64,000 nt of DNA from NCBI GenBank assembly GCA_023407175.1, contig JAEYMU010000009.1:1-64000 (forward strand), in the 5' to 3' direction. Source of the DNA: Bacillota bacterium (GTDB lineage: Bacteria > Bacillota_A > Clostridia > Lachnospirales > Lachnospiraceae). This document shows, piece by piece, positions 26,253-35,483 of the stretch; position 1 is the first letter of the stretch; each line of letters opens with the position of its first letter. Below the pieces are notes generated by a model that ran no database searches, was not told the origin of the DNA, and saw only the letters and a list, made by a program, of their open reading frames with translations. A program made the translations under genes and the position numbers.

Positions 26253-26681
26253 TTACAGTTCCCTTTTCTCCCCGCCCTTTAAGAAAGTAATTCTTGTTTT
26301 TTCCCGCGCATCCCTCGAGGCAGGTGCTGCTGATGGCTTTGTCTCAGGATACAGATTGCTTAATCCCTTGGCAAGCTTGTCCTTGCAGGCTTTACAATAA
26401 CGGCCCGTCTTAATTGTTATACCGCAGCCTTCACATTCCAGGCCAATCATGGAGTCTTCCGCAAAGGAAAGCCTTTCCTCACGAATCCATTGCTTAATCT
26501 GAGAAACCGGAACCTCCATCACCTCTGATACCTCCTGAATACCTACCCCCGGATGATCATAGATATATTCCTTAACCTCTTCAAATTTTAGATCCAGTGC
26601 AGCAGCACAGGATGCACACAAAGGCGGTCCCGACAGATAATTAAATAATTTACCGCAGCCCTTACAGTTCCTAACTTCCAT
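26253..26681 (-). CDS. yvyF: YvyF-like flagellar-region zinc-finger protein
   Basis: The 142-residue protein matches the small family found next to comFC and flagellar genes (TIGR03826, YvyF). It has paired cysteines CKGCGKLF, LCASCAAAL, ECEGCGITI and RYCKACKDKL, suggesting two zinc ribbons, flanking an MerR-like helix (VGIQEVSEVMEVPVSQIKQWI). Function is not established. The start is the ATG at 26681 with GGAGGAG upstream; a longer reading frame exists upstream without conservation. It follows comF by 62 nt on the same strand. Confidence 0.85.
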   Translation of the reverse strand: MEVRNCKGCGKLFNYLSGPPLCASCAAALDLKFEEVKEYIYDHPGVGIQEVSEVMEVPVSQIKQWIREERLSFAEDSMIGLECEGCGITIKTGRYCKACKDKLAKGLSNLYPETKPSAAPASRDAREKTRITFLKGGEKREL

Positions 26682-26743
26682 ACCCACTCCTCCTTCAGTA
26701 CATATAATACTTATGAATATAATGCCCAGAGGATTTTTCCTCC

Positions 26744-27466
26744 TTAGTAACCTTTTCCAATACATATTACAAGAAAATATACCTGATCGATACCCCTTGC
26801 CTTTAACACATTCGTGCAAGCTTCAACCGTGCTTCCAGTCGTATAAATATCATCAATCAGTAATATCCTTTTTATCTTTTCCGTACAGCGGAAAAGCTCT
26901 TTCTCATTATATCCAAAGGCCTCCTGCAAATTACGAAGACGTTCCTTATCACTTAGCTTCTTTTGAGGCAAAGTCTTTTTATTTCTGACCAATAACCGGG
27001 ATAGCACCGGAAGTCCAAGGGCCTTCCCAATTCCTTTCGCCAGTATATCTGCCTGATTATATCCCCGTTCCAGCAGCTTGCTTCTATGAATGGGAACCGG
27101 TACAAGAGCGTCCGGCGAAAGCCTTTGTATCATCGGTCCATAAAGCCGAAGGATTTCTTCTATATAAAATTTGGCATATTCCTTTTTATTATGATATTTG
27201 AATTCTGCAATGGAATGCCTTAAATCATCATTATAAACCCATAGGGCAAAGCCCTTTTCGTAATGGTGCTGCTTTCGTTCACAATCACTGCAATATTCCC
27301 TTTCTGCCAGCTCAATCGGTTTGCTGCATTTCATGCATCTGGGTTCCTTCACATAGGGCAGCCTGTCCCTGCAGCCCGGACATATCCGCTCTCCCCTCGG
27401 GACGACAATCTCACCGCATACCGGACATCTGACCGGATAAATAATATCAAGAATTGCCTGAAACAA
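26744..27466 (-). CDS. comF: ComF-family phosphoribosyltransferase-like protein
   Basis: ComFC-type proteins contribute to DNA uptake in competent bacteria but are widespread beyond them. The 240-residue protein has an N-terminal zinc-binding region (CPVCGEIV, CPGCRDRL, CMKCSKPI, CSDCERK), the segment FKYHNKKEYAKFY, and the PRPP-binding loop LLIDDIYTTGST (about 207-218). TTG at 27466 is the start, with AGGAG 6 nt upstream. It follows the nucleotidyltransferase by 15 nt. Confidence 0.9.
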   Translation of the reverse strand: MFQAILDIIYPVRCPVCGEIVVPRGERICPGCRDRLPYVKEPRCMKCSKPIELAEREYCSDCERKQHHYEKGFALWVYNDDLRHSIAEFKYHNKKEYAKFYIEEILRLYGPMIQRLSPDALVPVPIHRSKLLERGYNQADILAKGIGKALGLPVLSRLLVRNKKTLPQKKLSDKERLRNLQEAFGYNEKELFRCTEKIKRILLIDDIYTTGSTVEACTNVLKARGIDQVYFLVICIGKGY

Positions 27467-27481
27467 TGCCAGCTCCTTTTC

Positions 27482-28393
27482 TTAAGCAAAAAGTTTGGGA
27501 GGATACTCTCCCTTATCAATCAATTCCTTGAAGGAATTAATTACTGTGGCCTTATCTTCCTTATAAGTCACACCGAACCAGCGGTCCGGGGTATTCAGGA
27601 CAGTAACCTCTGCCGTGTGAGCCTTTACAAGCTCTCCAACCACGGTGGGCAACAGATATTCCTTCTTCAGTTCATTATTTCCTATACCGGATAAAAAGGT
27701 TACAAAACCACTTTCCAGGGCTTGGAACAGTTCCGGTTTAAATCCCCACATATTCATGGATACAACGCTGTTTAGATCAATTTTTATATCATTTCCTTCA
27801 CTATCCTTGGCGGCCGCATAGTCTCCCTTCGGTACAATTCCTGAGGTCTCGACAATATCAATCAGCTTACCCTTATCATCCGCCTTGCATACACCACGGG
27901 TTACGGCACCATTTTCACTTAAGGTATTACCCAGAATAAAGCCGGCCATGCAATAGTCCTTCTCCTGATATGACCTATCATTTAAAAAGCGGCTTACCAG
28001 TTGAAAGGCTTCCTTACCATAATAATCATCCGCATTAATTACCGCAAAGGGTTCCTTCACCACATCCTTGCAGCATAGTACGGCCTGTCCGGTTCCCCAG
28101 GGCTTGGTCCTTTCCTCCGGCTTTACAAAGCCCTCCGGTATTGCCTCTAACTCCTGGAAAACATATTCTACCCGGATCACTTTCTCAAGGCGGTTACCGA
28201 TGATCTCTTTGAAATCCTTCTCAAGATCCTTTCTGATGATGAAAACAACCTTGTCAAACCCGGCCTTTATCGCATCGTAAATGGAATAATCCATAATGAT
28301 CTCTCCGCTCGGGCCTACCGGCTCAAGCTGCTTTATCCCTCCGTACCTGCTGCCCATTCCTGCTGCCATTATTACGAGTGTTGTACCAGCCAA
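27482..28393 (-). CDS. Nucleotidyltransferase family protein
   Basis: The 303-residue protein has the NTP-transferase loop LVIMAAGMGSRYGG (about 6-19), KQLEPVGPSGEIIMDY, the product motif INADDYYG, and an inserted C-terminal portion. It resembles glucose-1-phosphate or UTP-type sugar nucleotidyltransferases but has shorter similarity to the named GalU proteins, so the substrate is undecided. TTG at 28393 is the start, with GGAGGAG upstream. It precedes comF by 15 nt. Confidence 0.83.
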   Translation of the reverse strand: MAGTTLVIMAAGMGSRYGGIKQLEPVGPSGEIIMDYSIYDAIKAGFDKVVFIIRKDLEKDFKEIIGNRLEKVIRVEYVFQELEAIPEGFVKPEERTKPWGTGQAVLCCKDVVKEPFAVINADDYYGKEAFQLVSRFLNDRSYQEKDYCMAGFILGNTLSENGAVTRGVCKADDKGKLIDIVETSGIVPKGDYAAAKDSEGNDIKIDLNSVVSMNMWGFKPELFQALESGFVTFLSGIGNNELKKEYLLPTVVGELVKAHTAEVTVLNTPDRWFGVTYKEDKATVINSFKELIDKGEYPPKLFA

Positions 28394-28520
28394 TTTTAAT
28401 CTCCTCCAATAGTTGATATTAATATTTTTTATACGCTTAGAATAATTATACCTTATTTACCAAAAAAATGCACTATGAAATTTCGCCCGGCGGAATTGCA
28501 ATGTTACTATATTATATCCA

Positions 28521-28562
28521 TTCAGCCTTGCAGGGAACTGTCAATTTCCCTGTAAGGCTGAA
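28521..28562. repeat. Long inverted repeat in the intergenic region before the deacetylase
   Basis: The arms TTCAGCCTTGCAGGGAA and TTCCCTGTAAGGCTGAA match with one mismatch and an 8-nt loop. No T tract follows on either strand, so it is not a standard terminator. It lies between the divergent nucleotidyltransferase and deacetylase genes. Confidence 0.7.
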
Positions 28563-28720
28563 TTGCTATACTATATTATTTCCCTCTGATATAAAAATGA
28601 ATACAAAGATAAGCCTATTTCCACAGATCAACAGCGATTTTTATTTTTCTATCAATATTAAGTGAAATTATCCGTACTCTCACATATAAATATAACATAC
28701 CAATTTGTCAGGTGACTATC

Positions 28721-29608
28721 ATGCAATACTTTCTTCAACACAAAAACCGTTTTAAAAACATTGCTCTTATCATAATCTTTGCCCTATTAGCAATCATAAT
28801 CACAAAAAATATAACAGAAATCTACGCTGTCTCCTCCCGGAATCAGGTCATAAGTGTTCCTATTATTATGTACCATCAGGTAAAAAGCAACAGCTTCGGT
28901 AAGGATGTAATCAGTCCCTATGAATTTGAAAGCGATTTAAAATACCTGTCGGAGAATAATTACCATACGATTGTAATGGCGGATTTGATTAACTATGTCT
29001 ACAACGATCAGGATTTGCCGGAGAATCCGATTATTTTATCCTTTGATGACGGATACCTCAATACATATAAAAATGTTTTTCCTTTGCTTAAGAAATACGA
29101 TATGAAGATTGTATTATCCATCGTTGGCAAAAGCACCGATGATTTTTCCAAGGTCAATGACAATAACGTTAATTATGCACATCTCACCTGGGATGAAATC
29201 AATGAAATGGCAGCCTCCGGACTGGTTGAAATTCAAAACCACACCTATAACCTGCACAAAATAGCAAACGGCAGATACGGCTGTGGCCAAAAATACAATG
29301 AATCCCTGGAAAATTACGAAAAGCTTATTACTGAGGACGTAAACATGTTCCAGACACAGATTGAAGCCATGACAGACCTCACTCCGACTACCTTTACCTA
29401 TCCCTATGGAAAATATAATAACAATACGGAGCAAATTCTGAAAAATCTCGGCTATAAAGCAACCCTCTCCTGCCAGTACGGCGTTAACCTAATCGGCAGG
29501 AATCCGGAAGAGCTGTATGGTCTTAAGCGGATGTGTCGTTCCCATAACCATGAAATAAGCCGGCTGATTAAGGAGGGCATGGAAACCCTGAAATATATTA
29601 AGCACTAA
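28721..29608 (+). CDS. Membrane-anchored polysaccharide deacetylase
   Basis: The protein has an N-terminal transmembrane anchor (about residues 12-30, IALIIIFALLAIIITK) and a NodB-homology deacetylase domain with the catalytic and metal motifs SFDDGY (about 109-114) and EIQNHTYNLH (about 170-179), and TFTYPYGKYNN. It likely acts on peptidoglycan or another polysaccharide outside the membrane. The ATG at 28721 has AGGTG upstream; an earlier GTG at 28712 overlaps that site. It is the only plus-strand gene in its neighbourhood and stands alone. Confidence 0.88.
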   Translation: MQYFLQHKNRFKNIALIIIFALLAIIITKNITEIYAVSSRNQVISVPIIMYHQVKSNSFGKDVISPYEFESDLKYLSENNYHTIVMADLINYVYNDQDLPENPIILSFDDGYLNTYKNVFPLLKKYDMKIVLSIVGKSTDDFSKVNDNNVNYAHLTWDEINEMAASGLVEIQNHTYNLHKIANGRYGCGQKYNESLENYEKLITEDVNMFQTQIEAMTDLTPTTFTYPYGKYNNNTEQILKNLGYKATLSCQYGVNLIGRNPEELYGLKRMCRSHNHEISRLIKEGMETLKYIKH

Positions 29609-29613
29609 GCCGT

Positions 29614-31830
29614 TTATCCTAATTCCCGGATATGATCAGCCAATCCGGAATAGCGGCTTTGCTCATTTTTATTATCAATCATATACTTAAGCATGGTATC
29701 ACTGCCGACAATGGTTACACAGCTTTTTGCCCTGGTTACTGCTGTGTAGAGAAGGTTGCGGTTGAACAGCAGCCTTGGGCCATCCAGAATGGGGAGAATA
29801 ACGGCAGGATATTCACTTCCCTGGGACTTATGAATGGTAACAGCATAGGCAAGCTCTATTTCCTCCAGTTGGCTGAAGCTATAATCAACCAAACGGTTAT
29901 CATCGAATTCTACCAGCAGATGCTCGGAAAACAGATTAATCTCCTTAATTTTTCCCGCATCACCGTTAAATACGCCCGTTCCGGTCTGGGTAGGTATTCC
30001 GTATTTGCTGCGGATTTCCCAGGCAATCTGATAATTGTTCTTGATCTGCATTACCTTATCACCCTCGCGATAGACTACTTCATGGTATTCCTTCTCTCTC
30101 TTGTCCATGGCAGGGGGATTAAGTGCCTGCTGCAGGATTTGGTTTAAGCGTTCCACCCCCAATTCCCCCTTACGCATTGGAGTCAGAACCTGAATGTCAA
30201 AGGGGGTTGCACCGACATAGCCCGGCAGCTTATTCCTAATCAGATTGATCATGACCGCAGAAATGACACTTGCGTCCTCCCGCTTTAAGAAGAAAAAATC
30301 CTTGCTCTTATTATCCAGCCTGATTTGCTCACCGGCATTGATTTTATGGGCATTGACGATAATATCGCTGTCCGCAGCCTGACGAAATATTTTCGACAGC
30401 TTAACGACATTGAAGCTGTGGGAATCAATGATATCTCTTAGTACATTTCCAGGGCCGACACTGGGAAGCTGGTTTACATCTCCCACAAGAATTAACCTTG
30501 TACCTACTGATATTGCCTTTAACAGAGCATGCATCAAACTGATATCCACCATCGACATCTCATCAATAATCAGAACATCCGTCTCCAGGGGGTTTATTTC
30601 ATTACGCTCGAAGGAAAACTTATTCTCCTGATCATCACTTAGCTTGGACAGCTCCAGCAGCCGGTGGATGGTCTTTGCTTCATAGCCGGTGGTTTCCGTC
30701 ATTCGCTTAGCTGCCCTTCCGGTGGGGGCCGCAAGCAGGATATCCATTCCTTCCGATTCAAAGAATTTAATAATGGAGTTGATCGTAGTCGTCTTACCTG
30801 TTCCAGGACCTCCGGTGATTATCAGCAGTCCATTTCCAACCGCCTCTGTTACGGCAATCCTCTGCTGTTCCTCTAATTCGATTTTGAACTGGTGCTCAAT
30901 TGCCGATACCCGGCTGCGTACATTTTCATAATTTATCTCATAGCGGATATTCAAATCGTGGAGCATCCGCGCCACATTCAGCTCCATATAATAATAGACC
31001 GAGGAGTAAATGAGCCTTTCCTTTTCTGTTTCCTTGATGATTATCTTCTTCTCCAGATTCAAGGCGGTAAGCTGTCTTTCAATTGCCTCCTCCTGGGCAA
31101 AAAGCAGTGACTTTGCCCTTTGAAGCAGCTCAGCCTCCGGCAGATATACATGACCGTCTGCACTTGCCTGCAAAAGGGCATACATAACCCCTGCCTTGAT
31201 GCGATAATCCGATTCATTTCCTATCCCTATCCTTTTGGCAATCTCATCCGCAGTTTTAAAGCCTACTCCGGTGATATCCTCCGCCAGCCGGTACGGATTA
31301 TCCTTTAATATCTCATACATCCTCTGTCCGTATTCAGTATATATTTTGACCGCAAGGTTGCCGCTAATATTATATTGCTGCAAAAACAGCATCGCACTGC
31401 GCATATCCCGTTTTTCTTCAAACTGCCGGTAGATGTCCCTTGCCATGCGGTCACTGATGCCTTTAATCTCTGCCAGACGCTCCGGCTCTTCCTCAATAAT
31501 ACGAAAGGTATCCTCCTTGAATTTCTTCACGATTCTGGCGGCAAGGGCTGCTCCGACACCCTTAATGGCACCTGAGCCAAGATAGCGTTCCACGGAGAAG
31601 ATATCCTCCGGTTCCTTCATATCAAAGCTTTCGATCAGAAACTGCTGCCCATAGACTGCATGCTCGGTGTAGCTTCCCAGGGCACGTATAAATTCCCCCT
31701 CGCTGATGAACGGAAAGCTGCCTACACAGGTAACCTCCTCCTGGTCCGCGTGCAGACTAAGCACTGTATATCCATTTTCATCATTCCGATATACAATTCG
31801 TTCTATATATCCCTCCAGTATTTCCGACAT
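29614..31830 (-). CDS. recD2: RecD2-type ATP-dependent DNA helicase
   Basis: RecD2 is a stand-alone 5'-3' helicase involved in DNA repair, without RecBC. The 738-residue protein has helix-hairpin-helix repeats before the motor, Walker A ITGGPGTGKTTTINS, the Q-to-DEMSM box VLIIDEMSMVDI, LVGDVNQLPSVGPG, and C-terminal AYAVTIHKSQGSEYPAVILP. The ATG at 31830 has GGAG 6 nt upstream; an earlier ATG at 31842 lacks one. It follows the flgJ-like gene's region and precedes the plus-strand deacetylase convergently. Confidence 0.94.
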   Translation of the reverse strand: MSEILEGYIERIVYRNDENGYTVLSLHADQEEVTCVGSFPFISEGEFIRALGSYTEHAVYGQQFLIESFDMKEPEDIFSVERYLGSGAIKGVGAALAARIVKKFKEDTFRIIEEEPERLAEIKGISDRMARDIYRQFEEKRDMRSAMLFLQQYNISGNLAVKIYTEYGQRMYEILKDNPYRLAEDITGVGFKTADEIAKRIGIGNESDYRIKAGVMYALLQASADGHVYLPEAELLQRAKSLLFAQEEAIERQLTALNLEKKIIIKETEKERLIYSSVYYYMELNVARMLHDLNIRYEINYENVRSRVSAIEHQFKIELEEQQRIAVTEAVGNGLLIITGGPGTGKTTTINSIIKFFESEGMDILLAAPTGRAAKRMTETTGYEAKTIHRLLELSKLSDDQENKFSFERNEINPLETDVLIIDEMSMVDISLMHALLKAISVGTRLILVGDVNQLPSVGPGNVLRDIIDSHSFNVVKLSKIFRQAADSDIIVNAHKINAGEQIRLDNKSKDFFFLKREDASVISAVMINLIRNKLPGYVGATPFDIQVLTPMRKGELGVERLNQILQQALNPPAMDKREKEYHEVVYREGDKVMQIKNNYQIAWEIRSKYGIPTQTGTGVFNGDAGKIKEINLFSEHLLVEFDDNRLVDYSFSQLEEIELAYAVTIHKSQGSEYPAVILPILDGPRLLFNRNLLYTAVTRAKSCVTIVGSDTMLKYMIDNKNEQSRYSGLADHIRELG

Positions 31831-31854
31831 AACAATCTCCATTCACTTATTATA

Positions 31855-31915
31855 AAAAATGCCATCTGACCTCTCCTGTTATATCAGCAGGATTACAGTG
31901 CAAATGACATTTTCA
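31855..31915 (-). terminator. Terminator of the mbl-flagellar rod operon
   Basis: An imperfect long stem (AAAATGCCAT/...ATGACATTTT with inner CCTG/CAGG) is followed on the minus strand by TTTTTTATA. It lies 31 nt downstream of the flgJ-like stop and separates it from recD2. Confidence 0.7.
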
Positions 31916-31945
31916 TTAGGTCTCTTAAGACACATATGTAATTCT

Positions 31946-32281
31946 TCAGGAATTTCTTTTCATGGAATCATAAAGCATCTGGGCAAGTCCCACGCTCTGA
32001 GTCTCGGTTGCATCCTTTGCTACCTGATCATACAGCATATCCCCGAATTGATTCAGATAATCATTATTCTCTTCTTCCTCGCTCTTATCCACTGTACTCT
32101 CCATGCTCTTAAATACCTGCTCCATAAAGTAGGTTTCAAAGCTTTTGCAGGCCTCCATCAACTCTTCGTCAGACGACGACGCATTCTTTAATGTCGCTTC
32201 AATATTATCCGTCTTTGAACTGCTGCTTGTGATACCTGCCAGGGAAGAATAAAGATCGCTTGATCCGATTGAAATACTCAT
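31946..32281 (-). CDS. flgJ: FlgJ-like rod-binding protein
   Basis: The 111-residue protein matches the N-terminal rod-binding domain of FlgJ: ELMEACKSFETYFMEQVFKSM (about 42-62) and LNQFGDMLYDQVAKDATETQSVGLAQML. It lacks the glucosaminidase domain of enteric FlgJ, as is usual in Firmicutes. It is likely to chaperone or cap the flagellar rod. The ATG at 32281 follows GAGGTG. It is 10 nt after flgG on the same strand. Confidence 0.87.
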   Translation of the reverse strand: MSISIGSSDLYSSLAGITSSSSKTDNIEATLKNASSSDEELMEACKSFETYFMEQVFKSMESTVDKSEEEENNDYLNQFGDMLYDQVAKDATETQSVGLAQMLYDSMKRNS

Positions 32282-32291
32282 AGACACCTCA

Positions 32292-33104
32292 CTATCTTAA
32301 ATTATTCGCCTGCTGCATCATCTCATCCGATGCCGTAATAATCTTGGAGTTCATTTCATAGGCCCGTTGGGCAACGATCAGGTTTACCATTTCATCCACC
32401 ACCTGTACATTGGAGCCCTCCAGATAGCCCTGCTTCAACTTACTTCTTGACAATGTTTCATTCCCGATTTCCGACTGCGGCATCCCCGACGCATCGCTTT
32501 CCTTTAATAAGCTGTTAGCCAGCTTATCCAGACCGTTCGGATTGCTAAACTGTACCAATCCAATCTGAATGCCAATCGGCTCGGCTGCCCCTGTATCATC
32601 GGGATAACAGAGGTTACCTTCTTCATCAATTGTTATATCTGCTGTATTATAGAAGCTCTCCAGATTAATCGGTTCTCCATTGGTATCCAGCACCGGATAC
32701 CCTTCCGAGGTAGCAAGGGTATAGCCCGTAGCTCCGATTGCCAGCTGGAAGGAACCATTACGGGTATATGCCGTACTCCCATCCGGTAATTGTATCTGGA
32801 AAAAGCCCTTTCCCTCAATTGCAAAATCGAAATCATTCCCGGTCTCTGTCAAAACACCCTGGGTATATTGGGTTGTTATTGCAGAATTTCGTACCCCAAG
32901 ACCCACCTGTATTCCAGAAGGCTTCGGGTTGCCGTTATTATCATAGGATTGGTCCTGAATTGTCTGGTAAAGCAGCGATTTGAACTGCGCACTTTCCTTC
33001 TTATATCCGGCGGTGTTAACATTGGCCAGGTTATTGGAAATAGTATCCACATTAAGCTGCTGATTTGTCATGCCCGAGGCAGCTGTCCATAAGGCTCTTA
33101 ACAT
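32292..33104 (-). CDS. flgG: Flagellar basal body rod protein, FlgG/FlhP type
   Basis: The 270-residue protein begins with the rod signature MLRALWTAASGMTNQQLNVDTISNNLANVNTAGYKKE, carries FDFAIEGKGFFQIQLPDG and ends with the conserved C-terminal helix (VQVVDEMVNLIVAQRAYEMNSKIITASDEMM). These helices pack in the distal rod. In Bacillus the equivalent pair is flhO-flhP downstream of mbl, the same order as here. AGGAG precedes the ATG at 33104. The flgF gene is immediately upstream. Confidence 0.93.
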   Translation of the reverse strand: MLRALWTAASGMTNQQLNVDTISNNLANVNTAGYKKESAQFKSLLYQTIQDQSYDNNGNPKPSGIQVGLGVRNSAITTQYTQGVLTETGNDFDFAIEGKGFFQIQLPDGSTAYTRNGSFQLAIGATGYTLATSEGYPVLDTNGEPINLESFYNTADITIDEEGNLCYPDDTGAAEPIGIQIGLVQFSNPNGLDKLANSLLKESDASGMPQSEIGNETLSRSKLKQGYLEGSNVQVVDEMVNLIVAQRAYEMNSKIITASDEMMQQANNLR

Positions 33105-33138
33105 ATGCTTTCTCCTTCTGTCCAATTAAATAAATGAT

Positions 33139-33912
33139 TTAAACCTTACCAACAGAATTTACTGCAAGATCCAATGTCTGATCCACCGTTTTAATTACCT
33201 TTTGATTTGCTTCATAGGCTCTGGTAACTGAAATCATCTCAACCATTTCGGATACCACATTGACATTGGACTGCTCTGTATAACCCTGCTGTACTGACGC
33301 TGTGGAAGCCTTTTCGACTGCTCCGTCAAGCGCTGTATATCTGGTATCACCTATTTTGGATAAATAGTTGTAGTCTTCGAAATCCGTGATCTTTATTGTA
33401 TCTACATAAGCTCCGTCCGCATAAATCCCTCCGGTGGAATCCACCGTAACGTCGGAAGCATCCGTGGGAACCACGATTTCTCCGCCCTCACCCATCAGGT
33501 AATTTCCATCCTCGTCCACGATGTGACCATCCTTTGTCATGGTAAAAGAACCATTTCGTGTGTATTGTGTGCTTACATTTCCTGCTCTGTCCGTAACGGA
33601 AAGCGTAAAGAAGCCATCTCCCTCCAGCGCAAAATCATAAGTACCTGAGGTCTGTCTTAAAGAGCCCTGTTCATAATTGGTATAGACCTCTCCAAGCTTT
33701 ACACCCATACTCATGCTGCCAATGGTCCGGTCAATGAAGGCCTCCGAACTGTCCTTGATTTTAAGCGTTAACAGCTGATCAAAGGACTGGCTGGTTACAT
33801 TATCTTCTTTAAAACCAACCGTTGCAGAATTCGCAAGATTGTTCGCGATGATATCCAGCCTGTTCTGTTCATTCACCATTCCGGTATAGGCTGTATACAA
33901 TCCTCTTACCAT
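33139..33912 (-). CDS. flgF: Flagellar basal body rod protein, FlgF/FlhO type
   Basis: The 257-residue protein has the N-terminal MVRGLYTAYTGMVNEQNRLDIIANNLANSATVGFKEDN and the C-terminal VNVVSEMVEMISVTRAYEANQKVIKTVDQTLD, the paired helices of axial rod proteins. It is more FlgF/FlhO-like than FlgG. AGAGG precedes the ATG at 33912. It lies 30 nt after mbl and 34 nt before flgG, consistent with one transcript. Confidence 0.92.
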   Translation of the reverse strand: MVRGLYTAYTGMVNEQNRLDIIANNLANSATVGFKEDNVTSQSFDQLLTLKIKDSSEAFIDRTIGSMSMGVKLGEVYTNYEQGSLRQTSGTYDFALEGDGFFTLSVTDRAGNVSTQYTRNGSFTMTKDGHIVDEDGNYLMGEGGEIVVPTDASDVTVDSTGGIYADGAYVDTIKITDFEDYNYLSKIGDTRYTALDGAVEKASTASVQQGYTEQSNVNVVSEMVEMISVTRAYEANQKVIKTVDQTLDLAVNSVGKV

Positions 33913-33942
33913 ACCACCAACCTCTTTCTGCAAATTAGATGT

Positions 33943-34932
33943 TTAATCCCGTTTACCGGCAAGAAACTCTACGAATTTACCGGTTCCGATTGCTACTGCT
34001 GTCATCGGGTCTTCTGCCGTCATTGTCGTAATTCCTGTCTTTTCTTCAATCAATTCCTCTAAACCATATAACAGACATCCGCCACCGGTTAATACGATAC
34101 CTCTGTCTGCAATATCTGCCGCAAGCTCCGGCGGAGTCTTCTCAAGTACGCTGTGGACTGCTTCCACGATCTGTGAAGTAGTCTCCTTTAACGCTTCCTC
34201 GGTCTCCTCGGAGGTAACTGCAATTGTCTTGGGAAGTCCGGTCACCAGATTACGGCCTCTGACCTCCATGGACACGGATTCCGGCCTGCGATATGCAGAA
34301 CCGATTTTTATCTTAATATCCTCCGCGGTTCTTTCACCGATCAGAAGATTGTGTTTCTTTCTCATAAATCTTACGATAGCATCGTCAAAATCATCTCCGG
34401 CAACCTTAACCGAAGTACTGACAACCGTACCGCCAAGGGAGATAACCGCAATATCCGTCGTACCTCCGCCGATATCTACAATCATATTACCGCAGGGTCT
34501 GGATATATCAATCCCTGCGCCAATCGCTGCTGCAATGGGCTCTTCAATAATATGGACATCCCTTGCTCCGGCTGCGTAGGTTGCATCCTCTACTGCCTTT
34601 TTCTCAACCTCTGTTACCCCACTGGGTACGCAGACACTGATGATCGGGCCACGGAAGCGCTTTCTGCCCACTGCCTTGGCAATAAAATATTTTAACATCT
34701 TCTCAGTTACGGTATAATCCGAGATTACACCCTGTCTTAACGGACGTACCGCTACGATATTACCGGGGGTACGACCCAACATTAATCTTGCCTCTTCCCC
34801 GATTGCTTTTATTTTATTCGTATCCCTGTCAAAGGCAACCACCGATGGTTCCTTTAATACGACACCCTTCCCTCTTATATAAACTAATACACTGGCAGTC
34901 CCTAAGTCAATTCCGATATCACTACCTAACAT
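33943..34932 (-). CDS. mbl: MreB-family cell-shape protein (Mbl-like)
   Basis: MreB-type actin homologues direct cell-wall synthesis along the cell body. The 329-residue protein has the phosphate 1 loop IGIDLGTASVLVYI (about 7-20), NMIVDIGGGTTDIAVISLG and GIVLTGGGCLLYGL. The position ahead of flgF-flgG matches Bacillus mbl, so I call it Mbl-like, although MreB and Mbl cannot be separated with certainty by eye. The start ATG at 34932 has a strong AGGAG. The promoter and a palindromic operator candidate are at 35075-35103. Confidence 0.93.
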   Translation of the reverse strand: MLGSDIGIDLGTASVLVYIRGKGVVLKEPSVVAFDRDTNKIKAIGEEARLMLGRTPGNIVAVRPLRQGVISDYTVTEKMLKYFIAKAVGRKRFRGPIISVCVPSGVTEVEKKAVEDATYAAGARDVHIIEEPIAAAIGAGIDISRPCGNMIVDIGGGTTDIAVISLGGTVVSTSVKVAGDDFDDAIVRFMRKKHNLLIGERTAEDIKIKIGSAYRRPESVSMEVRGRNLVTGLPKTIAVTSEETEEALKETTSQIVEAVHSVLEKTPPELAADIADRGIVLTGGGCLLYGLEELIEEKTGITTMTAEDPMTAVAIGTGKFVEFLAGKRD

Positions 34933-35074
34933 AACTAACTCCTTTCCATATCATGCATGGCACGATCTAGTTTTCTATATTGATACGAAGCTTCCGATTA
35001 TCTATCCCAATTCGATTTCATAATTCTTTCTATATTTTCTTCCAATCTTCGGCAACTTAAACATACATGCTTAT

Positions 35075-35103
35075 ATTATATACGGTTTTTCCGTATATTT
35101 CAA
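35075..35103 (-). promoter_or_regulatory. Promoter of mbl operon with overlapping palindrome
   Basis: On the minus strand TTGAAA (35098-35103) and TATAAT (35075-35080) are 17 nt apart. The spacer contains the inverted repeat ATATACGG-TTTTT-CCGTATAT (35078-35098), which overlaps both core elements: an operator candidate for a repressor. Confidence 0.75.
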
Positions 35104-35216
35104 AGGAAATTTTATAAACCTTCCTTAAATATGGTATTTCTCATATACTTAACACATTTTCTCAGCAAATGTTACAGGTGTCATCAGGAAAAATGTATGA
35201 TATAATACACGAAAAG

Positions 35217-35458
35217 CAGATTAGTCCATGGAATTCAGGGCATTTATCAAGCTTGCTTGAATAAATGTCATGAGTTTCATGGATAAGTGCAACGTGAACG
35301 AAAGGACACAGTCCTTGAGTTCCTAATCTGATAAATATGTGATATAATATCGACAGATATTATATCAGCGCCGAACGCAGTGAGTGCGCATCCAAAGGCG
35401 AACGCAGTTCGCCTGGCACGAAGTGCCATATCATGAATATGAAGCATATTCATGATAT
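35217..35458. repeat. Array of perfect hairpins upstream of a plus-strand membrane protein gene
   Basis: In order: an outer CAGATTAG/CTAATCTG pair (35217-35330) enclosing CATTTAT/ATAAATG and AAGGAC/GTCCTT; GATATAATATC/GATATTATATC (35341-35366); GGCGAAC/GTTCGCC (35397-35413); TGGCAC/GTGCCA (35414-35428); and a perfect 14-bp ATATCATGAATATG/CATATTCATGATAT (35428-35458). No coding capacity. The rest of 34933-35483 holds the mbl promoter. Confidence 0.8.
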
Positions 35459-35483
35459 AATGTCGTCAGGAACGAGGTAACCT

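Noticed and set aside
35217..35458. CRISPR array
   Set aside because: The palindromes are all different in sequence and length, and no regular repeat-spacer pattern or cas gene is present.
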